IMG/VR virus record: IMGVR_UViG_3300043331_000242
Coordinates: 1 to 26,191 of that record
From: a virus
Reading direction: 5' to 3' (one strand)
Length of the DNA: 26,191 bases
Part shown: positions 7,389 to 14,696 of the stretch, piece after piece
How the letters are laid out: each line of letters starts with the position of its first letter
Numbering within the stretch: the first letter of the stretch is position 1
Program-made: the position numbers and the translations under genes
The notes under the pieces: generated by a model
The model's input: only the letters and a program-made list of their open reading frames with translations
The model's database searches: none
Told to the model about the DNA's origin: nothing

Positions 7389-7862
7389 ATGGCGAGCGGA
7401 AAGGGTTACGAAGCGACTCAGCGAGATGCCAACCCGTCCAACCTGATCGGGGTTGACGTGTGGGGCAGTCGGTTGCGGTCCTACCGGTTCTCTTACAAGA
7501 GCCCGGCGGCGGCAGCGCCCGGTGTGGCCGAAACCGTGGACCTGTGCGACGTGGATGCGGGCTTCCGGCTGCTCGGAGCGTTCGTCGCGAGCGAGGCTTT
7601 CTCTTCGGGAGGTGGCACCTGCGGAATCGATATTGGTGACGCGAGTGACCCCGATCGGTTGGTGGCAGCGCACAGCATCGATGGTGCAGCGGCGGACTGG
7701 GTGGTTCCTCGACTGGATGCTGCAGGCGTGAACGGAACCGAGCCAACCTATGGCATCGGTTACAAGTACACCGCCAAGACTCGGCTCAAGGCAACGGTTA
7801 CTGGCGAAGCGATGACGACGGAGAAGGTTCTGCACGGGTTCGTCTTCGGCGTCATCGACTAA
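7389..7862 (+). CDS. Capsid-proximal virion protein, possible head decoration
   Basis: The 157-residue product is not one I can name. AAGGAGGG at 7375-7382 sits six bases before ATG 7389, one of the strongest ribosome sites in the window and a sign of high output. The protein is low in Lys and rich in Gly, Ala and Asp, and predicted mainly beta: SYRFSYKSPAAAAPGVAETV, then DLCDVDAGFRLLGAFVASEA, and a C-terminal KTRLKATVTGEAMTTEKVLH. There is no signal peptide or membrane segment. It stands alone between two hairpins directly after the coat gene, where phages usually encode decoration or cement proteins; that assignment is inference from position and expression signals. Confidence 0.75.
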   Translation: MASGKGYEATQRDANPSNLIGVDVWGSRLRSYRFSYKSPAAAAPGVAETVDLCDVDAGFRLLGAFVASEAFSSGGGTCGIDIGDASDPDRLVAAHSIDGAAADWVVPRLDAAGVNGTEPTYGIGYKYTAKTRLKATVTGEAMTTEKVLHGFVFGVID

Positions 7863-7875
7863 CTTTCAAACCGCT

Positions 7876-7899
7876 TAGGGGCGGGCCTTCCCGCCCCTA
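7876..7899 (+). terminator. Strong GC-rich hairpin, terminator-like
   Basis: TAGGGGCGGG (7876-7885) pairs perfectly with CCCGCCCCTA (7890-7899) over the tetraloop CCTT, a ten-pair stem. It lies in the 49-base gap after the capsid-proximal gene. There is no following T run, so transcript end protection or processing is as likely as intrinsic termination. Confidence 0.6.
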
Positions 7900-7911
7900 T
7901 AAGGGGGTCCC

Positions 7912-8292
7912 ATGGCAGATCGTGCTCACTCCTCCAAGCGGTTTGAGGGACAAGACCTATCCAGTCATGTTCTCGTGGAATGGACTGGTTTGGCCAACGG
8001 CGACACCGGGGAATGGATCCGGGTTCCTCAATTCGCGGACAAGACGTTCCACGCGTATGGTACCTTTGGGGTTGGCGGGAATGTACAGATTGAGGGCTCC
8101 AATGAGGATGCCCCTGATGTGGCAGGAACCAACGCTGGCCCACTGAACGATCCGGGCGGTTCGGCCATCAACATTACTACGACAAACGAGATCGAAGCCG
8201 CGCTCGAGAACCCTTTATGGGTTCGCCCTAAGGTTACGGCGGGCGACGGCACCACTTCCCTCACTGTTCGAATGCTAGGTCGGAGGCGTTGA
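7912..8292 (+). CDS. Hypothetical structural-type protein
   Basis: The product has 126 residues and starts at ATG 7912 with AAGGGGG (7901-7907) just upstream. The sequence is beta-rich: HVLVEWTGLANGDTGEWIRV, then FHAYGTFGVGGNVQIEGSNE, and a C-terminal PKVTAGDGTTSLTVRMLGRR. The element 'GTFG.GG.V.IEGSN' recurs in small phage proteins encoded between capsid and tail genes, whose role is unknown. A head-completion, decoration or minor tail protein is plausible, but no fold can be assigned from sequence alone. Its stop overlaps the next start (TGATG). Confidence 0.75.
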   Translation: MADRAHSSKRFEGQDLSSHVLVEWTGLANGDTGEWIRVPQFADKTFHAYGTFGVGGNVQIEGSNEDAPDVAGTNAGPLNDPGGSAINITTTNEIEAALENPLWVRPKVTAGDGTTSLTVRMLGRRR

Positions 8293-8750
8293 TGCAGATC
8301 GAAAAGGACTACTCAGGGGTTCGCGGTCTGCTCAAGACTTTTAAGGAACTCAAGGACCTGGAAGGCGTCATCGAGCGCGGCATCTCTTATGAACAGGCCA
8401 TCGGCGAGCGCGAGCGTACGCTTGCTGCTCTCGACGCTAAAATCAAGGAGCGTCAGGAGACGGCCGCAGTGTTGGCGAAGTCAGTCGCTGATGCTGAGTC
8501 TGTTTATAAGGAAGTGATCAAGGGACACAACGCCGAGGAATATGGCGCCAGGATGAGGGCACAGGAAGCGCGGAAGACCACCGACGCGGTGCTCAAGGAT
8601 TTGGAGCTTCGCCATCAGAATCGGGTTGCGTCACTGGATGCTCAGTACGATGCACGCAAAGACACCCTGGAGGTGGAGATCGCGAAACTGGAGCAGCGCA
8701 AGCATGATCTAGAAGTCGCGATAGCCGCGATTAAGGCTCAACTCGGGTAA
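8292..8750 (+). CDS. Coiled-coil protein of unknown function
   Basis: The product has 152 residues and is almost entirely helical, with long heptad-like stretches (QAIGERERTLAALDAKIKER, then AESVYKEVIKGHNAEEYGAR and EVEIAKLEQRKHDLEVAIAA). It has neither cysteine nor tryptophan. The ATG at 8292 overlaps the previous stop as TGATG and is preferred to an in-frame TTG at 8289. No signal peptide or membrane segment is present. Such proteins in a head-tail region may be minor virion components, chaperones or tape-measure-like spacers. Nothing in the sequence chooses among these. Confidence 0.75.
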   Translation: MQIEKDYSGVRGLLKTFKELKDLEGVIERGISYEQAIGERERTLAALDAKIKERQETAAVLAKSVADAESVYKEVIKGHNAEEYGARMRAQEARKTTDAVLKDLELRHQNRVASLDAQYDARKDTLEVEIAKLEQRKHDLEVAIAAIKAQLG

Positions 8751-8797
8751 GGTGGTTCGTGCGCGTCAAGGCGATCAACGCCGTGGTGGGGTAGCGC

Positions 8798-9418
8798 GTG
8801 GCGGTCATCTTCTCCGACAACTTCAACCGCGCGAACAGCGATTCGCTCGGCGCGAATTGGACCGAGAACGCTGCGCTCGGCACGGATGTGGACATCGTCG
8901 GCAACGTCGCCCGCGCAATGTCTCACGGCGGCAGCGGCGCCGTCATCGAGACGACGACGAACGCGCACGCGGCGATCGCCGACTGTCGCGTCACGGTGCG
9001 ACTGGTCAGCACAAGCTGCTATGCCGGGCCGATTGTGCGCTGGAACCAGAGCACGTTCGACGGGTACATGGCGGTGCTGAACGTCACCGGCACCATTACC
9101 GTCTACCGCATCATCGGCGGCACACCGACGTCGCTCGGCACGCGCTCGGTTACGCGTGTTACCGGAGAGACCGTCGGCTTAGAGGTTTCCGGTACCGGGG
9201 CGACAGTCACGTTAAAGGTCTTCCACAACGGCGCCCAGCAAGGCGCCGACATCAGCGACACCGACGCGGCGCGGATCACCGCGGCCGGGCGCACGGGCGT
9301 CGACATCGTCGCCATCGCAAACGGCGAGGTCGATGATTTCGAGGTTGATGATCTCTCGGTCAGTGGGTCCGTCATCCCGGTCATCCTTCACCACCTTCGT
9401 CAGCAGGGGATCGCATGA
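8798..9418 (+). CDS. Jelly-roll (LamG/concanavalin-like) carbohydrate-binding protein
   Basis: The opening FSDNFNRANSDSLGANWTE is a widespread signature ('D.F.RA.S.SLG.NW') at the start of concanavalin A-like/LamG-type jelly-roll domains. The rest fits: alternating strands (CRVTVRLVSTSCYAGPIVRW), a central FDGYMAVLNVTGTITVYRI and the end strand VDDFEVDDLSVSG. The 206 residues are essentially one domain. It probably binds sugars on the cell surface or pads the virion; no catalytic residues are identifiable. GTG 8798 lies 47 bases after the previous gene with a GGTGGGG-like site upstream. Base composition is visibly more GC-rich than in the flanking genes, which suggests acquisition as a module. 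The stop overlaps the next start. Confidence 0.75.
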   Translation: MAVIFSDNFNRANSDSLGANWTENAALGTDVDIVGNVARAMSHGGSGAVIETTTNAHAAIADCRVTVRLVSTSCYAGPIVRWNQSTFDGYMAVLNVTGTITVYRIIGGTPTSLGTRSVTRVTGETVGLEVSGTGATVTLKVFHNGAQQGADISDTDAARITAAGRTGVDIVAIANGEVDDFEVDDLSVSGSVIPVILHHLRQQGIA

Positions 9419-10455
9419 TCTACCTTCGTCAGTCCACCGCCTCCCAAGAAATCCCGCTCGGCTATTTCCTCGACAGCGCGAACGGGAATGACGAGGAAAC
9501 CGGACTCACGATCAACAACACAGACATAAAGCTCTGGAAGATTGGCGCCACGTCGCTCGCGAACAAGAACAGTGGTGGCGGCACGCACATCTCGAACGGC
9601 ATCTACTACGCCGTGCTCGACGCGACTGACACGAACACCGTAGGCTCGCTCGTGATCTTCTGCCACGTCGCTGGGGCACTGGCGGTCAAGGTCGAGTGTT
9701 GCGTGCTGGATGAAGCCGTGTATGACGTGCTGTTCGGGACGGTGGCACCGAGCACTTATGCTGGAGCCGATACCGCAGGGACGACGACGCTCCTTTCACG
9801 AGTCGGCGTGCCTGCCGACCTCGGCAGTGGGGCCACCGTCGCCGCCAACCTCACTGACATCGAAGGCCAGACCGATGACATCGGCGCGGCGGGCGCAGGG
9901 CTGACGGCGATCACGGGCAAGACCGACGCGCTGCCGTCTGATCCCGCCGACCAGTCCCTCATTATCGCGGCCACCGATGCGATCTTGTTGCGTCTTCCGG
10001 CCGTGTTGGTTGGCGGTCGAATGTCGTCTGATGTTGGGTCTATTAGTGGCGACGCTGCCGCCGCCGATAACGCGGAGGCGTTCTTCGATGGGACCGGGTA
10101 TCCGGGAACTAACAACGTGATTCCGAGTGTAACCACGGTCACCGGTAATGTTGACGGTTCCGTGGCAGGAGGCGTGGGCAGCGTGGCTGCTCCCGTTACC
10201 GTGGGCACTAACAACGACAAGACCGGGTATCGGCTGAGTGTAACCGGCGTTGATGACGTGCTTGACGAGGTGGTTGAAGGCGCTTATACCATGCGCCAGT
10301 TCTTGCGCCTGTTCGCTTCCGCGCTAGCGGCCAAACTCAGCGGCGCGGCGACCGCAACCGTTACGATTCGCGATGTCAGCGACACGAAGAACCGAATCGT
10401 GGCCACGGTTGATGCGGACGGTAATCGAGCTGCTGTTGTACTGGACGTTACCTGA
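9415..10455 (+). CDS. Fibre- or tail-associated virion protein
   Basis: The product has 346 residues in three parts. The N-terminal domain (about 1-110) reads LRQSTASQEIPLGYFLDSAN, then TGLTINNTDIKLWKIGATSL and NGIYYAVLDATDTNTVGSLV. This is a beta-sandwich-like module found in many phage fibre or baseplate-associated proteins. Residues 110-240 are Ala-, Gly- and Asp-rich with repetitive TLLSRVGVPADL and LTDIEGQTDDIGAAG elements, likely an elongated shaft. The C-terminal domain, MRQFLRLFASALAAKLSGAA then VTIRDVSDTKNRIVATVDAD, is another recurrent phage module. No enzyme motif is seen. The ATG at 9415 overlaps the preceding stop as ATGA, which links it to the carbohydrate-binding-like gene. The family likeness is from memory of recurrent patterns, not a search. 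Confidence 0.75.
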   Translation: MIYLRQSTASQEIPLGYFLDSANGNDEETGLTINNTDIKLWKIGATSLANKNSGGGTHISNGIYYAVLDATDTNTVGSLVIFCHVAGALAVKVECCVLDEAVYDVLFGTVAPSTYAGADTAGTTTLLSRVGVPADLGSGATVAANLTDIEGQTDDIGAAGAGLTAITGKTDALPSDPADQSLIIAATDAILLRLPAVLVGGRMSSDVGSISGDAAAADNAEAFFDGTGYPGTNNVIPSVTTVTGNVDGSVAGGVGSVAAPVTVGTNNDKTGYRLSVTGVDDVLDEVVEGAYTMRQFLRLFASALAAKLSGAATATVTIRDVSDTKNRIVATVDADGNRAAVVLDVT

Positions 10456-10583
10456 TGTTTCCTAATCGCTACTTTCCGGGGCGAATGTTAGCCCCGAGGT
10501 ATTTCCCTAAGTTGGGGTCAGGTACGCCGCCGATCGTGTTGTCTTCTATCCTTTTGTTCTGGCGTCGAAGGTGGAGGCGCTAA
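10455..10583 (+). CDS. Mini-ORF of 42 codons, NRYFP start and Arg-rich end
   Basis: ATG 10455 overlaps the previous stop (TGATG) and the TAA at 10581-10583 overlaps the tail tubular A start (TAATG), so the small gene fits exactly between its neighbours. The product begins MFPNRYFPGRM, repeats the idea in APRYFPKLG, then has a short hydrophobic stretch (IVLSSILLFW) and ends RRRWRR. A duplicated 'RYFP' element in short ORFs before tail genes is something I recall from other phages, but no function is known. The hydrophobic stretch is too short for a certain membrane segment. It may act as a coupling leader or encode a minor virion peptide. Confidence 0.6.
   Translation: MFPNRYFPGRMLAPRYFPKLGSGTPPIVLSSILLFWRRRWRR
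10573..10577 (+). promoter_or_regulatory. Shine-Dalgarno site fixing the tail tubular A start
   Basis: GGAGG lies five bases before ATG 10583, inside the end of the mini-ORF. This supports ATG 10583 over the in-frame GTG 10571, which overlaps the Shine-Dalgarno sequence itself. Confidence 0.65.
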
Positions 10584-11200
10584 TGGCAAGTGGGCCTGTT
10601 GAAATCTTCAACTTAGCGCTAACCAAAATCGGCGCGGCGGTTGTAACCGCCGTCGACGATGGCTCGGCGGAAGCTGCAGTTTGCAATGCGATTTGGCCCC
10701 ACGTTCGTGATCTCACTCTTCGGGATCACCCGTGGAATTGTGCTACTTTCCGTCAACAGTTAAGCCGACTAGACGCTACTCCAGTAGCCGGGTTTTCCTA
10801 TCAATATTCTTTGCCAACCGACCCATACTGCTTACGGGTTTTGGGTTGGGCTGATGATACGGATACCGAACCATACAAGGTGGAAGGCAATCGGTATCTT
10901 CTGACTGATGCGGCTGAGGCAAAGATTCGATATATTGGTCGAGTGGTTGATGTTACTCAGTACGACGAGCTTCTGGTTGAGGCTATGGCGTGTTTATTGG
11001 CATCCAAGATAGCCTATGCCCTTACTGAACATGCTTCGTTGGCTGAGGGTAAGTTTAAGGAGTATAAACTCGCGCTCGCGGAGGCGCGTTCCATTGACTC
11101 GCAGGAGGGCTCGCCCGACGACTCCGGGATTGACGTTCTCGTGGACGTTCGACAGAGCGGGCGTTTTGAGGATCGGTGGCGCAATAGGAATTCGAACTAA
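10583..11200 (+). CDS. Tail tubular protein A (T7 gp11-like adaptor)
   Basis: The adaptor ring joins the portal to the nozzle in short-tailed phages. At 205 residues it matches T7 gp11 (196). The N-terminus has the family pattern EIFNLALTKIGAAVVTAVDD then AVCNAIWPHVRDLTLRDHPWN, i.e. 'N.AL..IG...V....D.S.EA..C...W..VRD..LR.HPWN.A'. Later come YSLPTDPYCLRVLGW and YDELLVEAMACLLASKIAYA, as in gp11 homologues, where the last part is the helical bundle that contacts the portal. It is followed immediately by the nozzle gene, the T7 order. The start is set by the GGAGG at 10573-10577 and the TAATG overlap; the stop shares its last base with the next ATG. Confidence 0.93.
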   Translation: MASGPVEIFNLALTKIGAAVVTAVDDGSAEAAVCNAIWPHVRDLTLRDHPWNCATFRQQLSRLDATPVAGFSYQYSLPTDPYCLRVLGWADDTDTEPYKVEGNRYLLTDAAEAKIRYIGRVVDVTQYDELLVEAMACLLASKIAYALTEHASLAEGKFKEYKLALAEARSIDSQEGSPDDSGIDVLVDVRQSGRFEDRWRNRNSN

Positions 11201-14200
11201 TGGCTCGCGTCCATCCGATCTTCCCTAACTTTACTGCAGGAGAGATTACTCCCTATCTCCACAGCCGAACTGACTTTGTAAAGTATCATACGGGAGTTAA
11301 GCAGCTTTTTAACATGTACCCTCGACCACAAGGTCCGGTCAGTAGTCGACCCGGTACAAGGTTTGTCCTTGAAGCTTTTGACAGCACCAAGCGTTCAGAA
11401 TTGTTCCCGTTCCGATTCAACACAGAACAGGAGTATGTGCTCGAGTTTTCTGGTGCTGGTATGGTCAGGTTCTTCAAGGACGGCGGCGTGATCATGGGCA
11501 AGCCGGTCGGCCTAGAGCTCGTTCTTAACGGTGGTTTTCCGGTGGACCTGACAAGCTGGAACGCGGTCCAATCGGGAACCGGCTCTGCCCCTGCTGTTGT
11601 TGGCGCGGCAGCGGCGTTCGAAGTTACTGGTCCTGGTGACGGGGTTTCTGGTATTAATCAGGAAGTGACGGTAACGCCAAATACTTTTTACGTCTTACAG
11701 TTCACGGTAACTCAGGGCATCGTAAAAGTGAAGGTCGGGTCTGCTCAGGGGTTAGCCGATGTCGATCCAATCGGTACTTATGGTGTTGGTTCATACGTTC
11801 GCGTGATTCAATCTTCGACCGATAAGATGTGGATAGAAGCTTATAACGACTCGATCCAGTCAATATTGAGCACGCCGTCTGGACCTGAATTAGTAACCAA
11901 TGGGGATTTTCCCGTTGGAATCGCCGATTGGACACTCAGCCATACCGGTGATGGGATTGATCCGGCGTGGGACGCAATAAATCAGCGTGCTGATTTAGAG
12001 GTTGTTGGTCCAGGGGCTGGTACTTCTGTCATGAAGCAAGAAGTGACAGTGGCTGCTAGCACTTATTATGTTGTTTCTTTTGAAGTAGTGACTGGGCCAG
12101 TCGCAGTAAAAATAGGCTCGAGTGACGGGGCACAGGATATTCTCACCAAGCAAGAGTTTATAGCAGGTACACACAGTTTTATTCTTCGTTCACTTACCGC
12201 CCGTATGTGGATTGAATTTGAGAATGACGATATCGGCGCTATTGATGAAGTGGACAATGTGTCGATCAGGTTGGCCGGTGCTACTGTTATTTCTGCACGA
12301 GTTGATGATATTTCTCTCAAGATTGCCAACCCTATTGAGGTGGCGCATCCATACACAGAGACTCAGCTTGCAGAGTTGAAGTATTGTCAGAATGCGGATC
12401 AACTTTACCTGTTCCACCGGGACGTGTCGCCCCGTAAACTTTCACGGCTACTCAAGGCGGGTAATAGTGGGCATATTGATTGGGAGTTGGTTGAAGTACC
12501 ATTTAATCCACCCGCTACGATTGAGGATGGCTTCCTGCCTAACGCCACGTTGACACTGAATGCTACGAGCGGCATCAACATCGGGATTACCGTTAGCGAC
12601 CCGGTACTCTATACGGGCGACGTTAATCGGGTAATCTCCGCTGTAACCGGTAAAGGTCGCGGGACGATTCGCTCATGTACTACAGGTAGCTTGTTTGGTA
12701 ACCTGGACATTAGCGAGCCGTTTGACGTAGCCAGCTTTGCTCCTGGTAAGTGGAAGCTCGAAGGTTCCTCCTGCGCGAAGCTGACGCCCAGCAATGCCAG
12801 CCCGGTTGGCGCGATCACCATGCTGACGCTCGACAAGGATGGTTGGCGACTTAGCGACGTTGGGCGGTTTATTCGGGTGAATAACGGCGTGGTGAAGGTT
12901 TCAGAAGTATCGAATGTCGATCCTAAGCTCGCAGCAGGGTGGGTTCTTTCTTCTCTTAGCGGTGTTACTGATTCTCCGGCAGGTTCGTGGTCTGTTGAAT
13001 CTCCAATCTGGTCAGCGGCTTATGGGTACCCGGAGGCCGGGACCTTTTTCGAACAGCGTCTCGTCTTGGCTGGCAGTTCGCTCAAGCCGGGTGGTTTATG
13101 GGGATCGTTCACCGGAATCGGTGAATCGTACCCTCTCAGCGCCAACGATGACAACGCATGGGAGTACGTGCTCGGCGCTAATGATGTAAATAGAATCAGG
13201 TGGCTTCTCCCTACTCGCGTCTTATTGATTGGCACGGCGGCTGCTGAGTTCTTCGCGACGGGTGGTGAAGATCGAGCTATTACACCGACCAATATTTTTG
13301 TGAGATCGGATAGCGCCCATGGCTCAGGGTCGGTCCCACCCATTAGGGTTGGCAGCGTTGGGCTATTCGTTCCCGATAGTGGCCGGGAGCTTCGAGAATT
13401 GATTTATGATTATGAACAAAATGCTTTCCGTGCCAATGATATGCTTATTACCTCGAATCATCTTGTTGAAAACTACGAAATTACTCGATTAGCTTATCAG
13501 AAAAAGCCCAATTCTATTGTGTGGGCAATTCGGTCCGATGGTACGCTTCTCAGTATGACCTATCAGAGAGAGCATGAAGTCGTGGGTTGGTCCCGTCATG
13601 TGACTGGTCCTACTCAAGATTGTTCTGATGGTCAATTTGAGTCAGATACCTCAATTACTCACTGGTTGCGAGGTACAGAGTCTGTGTGGGTGGTTGTTCG
13701 AAGGTTGATTGGCGGTGTGTGGAAGCGGTACATTGAGTATCTCGATGATCGGGCTGGCCATTACGGAGAGCTACAGACTGATTCAACTCTATTGTTCTCC
13801 GGTTCTCCTGTTTCAATAGTGACCGGTATGAACCACCTAATCGGGCAGACCGTTCAAATCCTTGGTGACGGTGCGGTGTATGCGGATAAAGTGGTACAGG
13901 CTGATGGCTCGGTTGAGTTAGACTATCCACCTGCAAGTAACATAGAAGTCGGACTTCGATTTAAGAGTCTGCTCGAGACTCTCTCACCGGAAGTTACGAT
14001 TTCTGGTACTAGTCAAGGCCGCACTATTCATTGGGCAGAGGTTATTGTTCGTATGTATAAGTCCCTCGGATGCATCGTGAACGGGGAGCGTTTGAGGTTT
14101 CGTTCGGCGGACGATCCAATGGACATCGTGCCTCCTCTGTTTACTGGGGATAAGAAGAAAAAGCACGTACCATCGGCTATGAATAAAGGAGTAATTGTAG

Positions 14201-14265
14201 AACGTGATCTTCCGTTACCGTTGACTGTTGTTGGCATCTTTGGTACGCTCGGGGTAGGCGAGTGA
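11200..14265 (+). CDS. Tail tubular protein B (T7 gp12-like nozzle) with duplicated insert
   Basis: This forms the tail nozzle through which DNA leaves. The N-terminus is diagnostic: PIFPNFTAGEITPYLHSRTD, then KQLFNMYPRPQGPVSSRPGT and FPFRFNTEQEYVLEFSGAGM. After the insert the family resumes with PYTETQLAELKYCQNADQLY, then VSPRKLSRLLKAG. Further on come FFEQRLVLAGSSLKPGGLWG, WLLPTRVLLIGTAAAEFFAT and QREHEVVGWSRHVT. At 1021 residues it is clearly longer than T7 gp12 (794). Much of the excess is at residues 106-360, two copies of a carbohydrate-binding-like beta-sandwich (described separately). Similar inserts near the N-terminus could face outward on the tail. The gene overlaps the Gp13-like gene by four bases (GTGA). 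Confidence 0.93.
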   Translation: MARVHPIFPNFTAGEITPYLHSRTDFVKYHTGVKQLFNMYPRPQGPVSSRPGTRFVLEAFDSTKRSELFPFRFNTEQEYVLEFSGAGMVRFFKDGGVIMGKPVGLELVLNGGFPVDLTSWNAVQSGTGSAPAVVGAAAAFEVTGPGDGVSGINQEVTVTPNTFYVLQFTVTQGIVKVKVGSAQGLADVDPIGTYGVGSYVRVIQSSTDKMWIEAYNDSIQSILSTPSGPELVTNGDFPVGIADWTLSHTGDGIDPAWDAINQRADLEVVGPGAGTSVMKQEVTVAASTYYVVSFEVVTGPVAVKIGSSDGAQDILTKQEFIAGTHSFILRSLTARMWIEFENDDIGAIDEVDNVSIRLAGATVISARVDDISLKIANPIEVAHPYTETQLAELKYCQNADQLYLFHRDVSPRKLSRLLKAGNSGHIDWELVEVPFNPPATIEDGFLPNATLTLNATSGINIGITVSDPVLYTGDVNRVISAVTGKGRGTIRSCTTGSLFGNLDISEPFDVASFAPGKWKLEGSSCAKLTPSNASPVGAITMLTLDKDGWRLSDVGRFIRVNNGVVKVSEVSNVDPKLAAGWVLSSLSGVTDSPAGSWSVESPIWSAAYGYPEAGTFFEQRLVLAGSSLKPGGLWGSFTGIGESYPLSANDDNAWEYVLGANDVNRIRWLLPTRVLLIGTAAAEFFATGGEDRAITPTNIFVRSDSAHGSGSVPPIRVGSVGLFVPDSGRELRELIYDYEQNAFRANDMLITSNHLVENYEITRLAYQKKPNSIVWAIRSDGTLLSMTYQREHEVVGWSRHVTGPTQDCSDGQFESDTSITHWLRGTESVWVVVRRLIGGVWKRYIEYLDDRAGHYGELQTDSTLLFSGSPVSIVTGMNHLIGQTVQILGDGAVYADKVVQADGSVELDYPPASNIEVGLRFKSLLETLSPEVTISGTSQGRTIHWAEVIVRMYKSLGCIVNGERLRFRSADDPMDIVPPLFTGDKKKKHVPSAMNKGVIVERDLPLPLTVVGIFGTLGVGE
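11515..12279 (+). repeat. Tandem duplicated CBM-like module inside the nozzle gene
   Basis: Two protein-level repeats of about 124 residues begin at nozzle residues 106 and 230. Aligned landmarks are ELVLNGGFPVDLTSWN with ELVTNGDFPVGIADWT; FEVTGPGDGVSGINQEVTV with LEVVGPGAGTSVMKQEVTV; NTFYVLQFTVTQG with STYYVVSFEVVTG; VKVKVGSAQG with VAVKIGSSDG; and KMWIEAYND with RMWIEFEND. 'NG.F....W' followed by a Gln- and Val-rich strand and a final aromatic strand is the pattern of family 4/9-type carbohydrate-binding beta-sandwiches. DNA identity is low, so the duplication is old. Confidence 0.75.
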
Positions 14266-14696
14266 CCACATACCACATCGAACCTTTCCGGCGTGAACAC
14301 TTGGCTGAAATGCGCCGAGACGGACACGATTGGTTGGCGCTCTTGTCGTCACTTCATAACTACGAGCGCAATCCCGGTTTCTCGGGCTTCGCTGATGGTC
14401 GGTTGGTTGGCGCCGCTGGTGTTGTGTTTTGTAATCCGGGGGTTGCTGACGCATGGGCCATGGTGACGCCTTTGGTTCATCAACACCGTGTGTTCTTCCA
14501 CCGTACTGTTAAGCGCCTCATGAGTCACGTTATGAAGATGAACCAGTTACATCGGATTCAGGCAACAGTGTTCGCTGATGACAACAGTCTGTGTCGGTGT
14601 AAATGGATTGAAGCACTTGAATTTAAATACGAGGGCCGACTAAGAAAGTACACTCGTGACGGGCGTGATGCTCTGGTTTATGCGTACGTACCATGA
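14262..14696 (+). CDS. Gp13-like GNAT-fold protein
   Basis: The 144-residue product reads YHIEPFRREHLAEMRRDGHD, then ERNPGFSGFADGRLVGAAGV, DAWAMVTPLVHQHRVFFHRT and LHRIQATVFADDNSLCRCKW, ending KYTRDGRDALVYAYVP. This matches the T7 Gp13-type family, small proteins with a GNAT N-acetyltransferase-like fold encoded after tail tubular B. T7 gp13 is needed for proper internal core assembly. Here the usual acetyl-CoA loop (Q/RxxGxG/A) is not clear, so it may be a structural descendant rather than an active enzyme. Start GTG 14262 overlaps the previous stop (GTGA); the next start overlaps its own stop (ATGA). Confidence 0.82.
   Translation: MTTYHIEPFRREHLAEMRRDGHDWLALLSSLHNYERNPGFSGFADGRLVGAAGVVFCNPGVADAWAMVTPLVHQHRVFFHRTVKRLMSHVMKMNQLHRIQATVFADDNSLCRCKWIEALEFKYEGRLRKYTRDGRDALVYAYVP

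Noticed and set aside
6792-7835. Long antisense open frame (347 codons) across the capsid gene and its neighbour
   Set aside because: It spans two well-supported forward genes and two intergenic hairpins, has no ribosome site, and its product is a low-complexity Arg/His/Gly/Leu mixture typical of the reverse of GC-rich coding DNA.
8752-9336. Forward open frame of 194 codons overlapping the jelly-roll gene
   Set aside because: The product is extreme in Arg and His with no motif. It is the +1 shadow of a GC-rich gene whose own frame has a clear domain signature.
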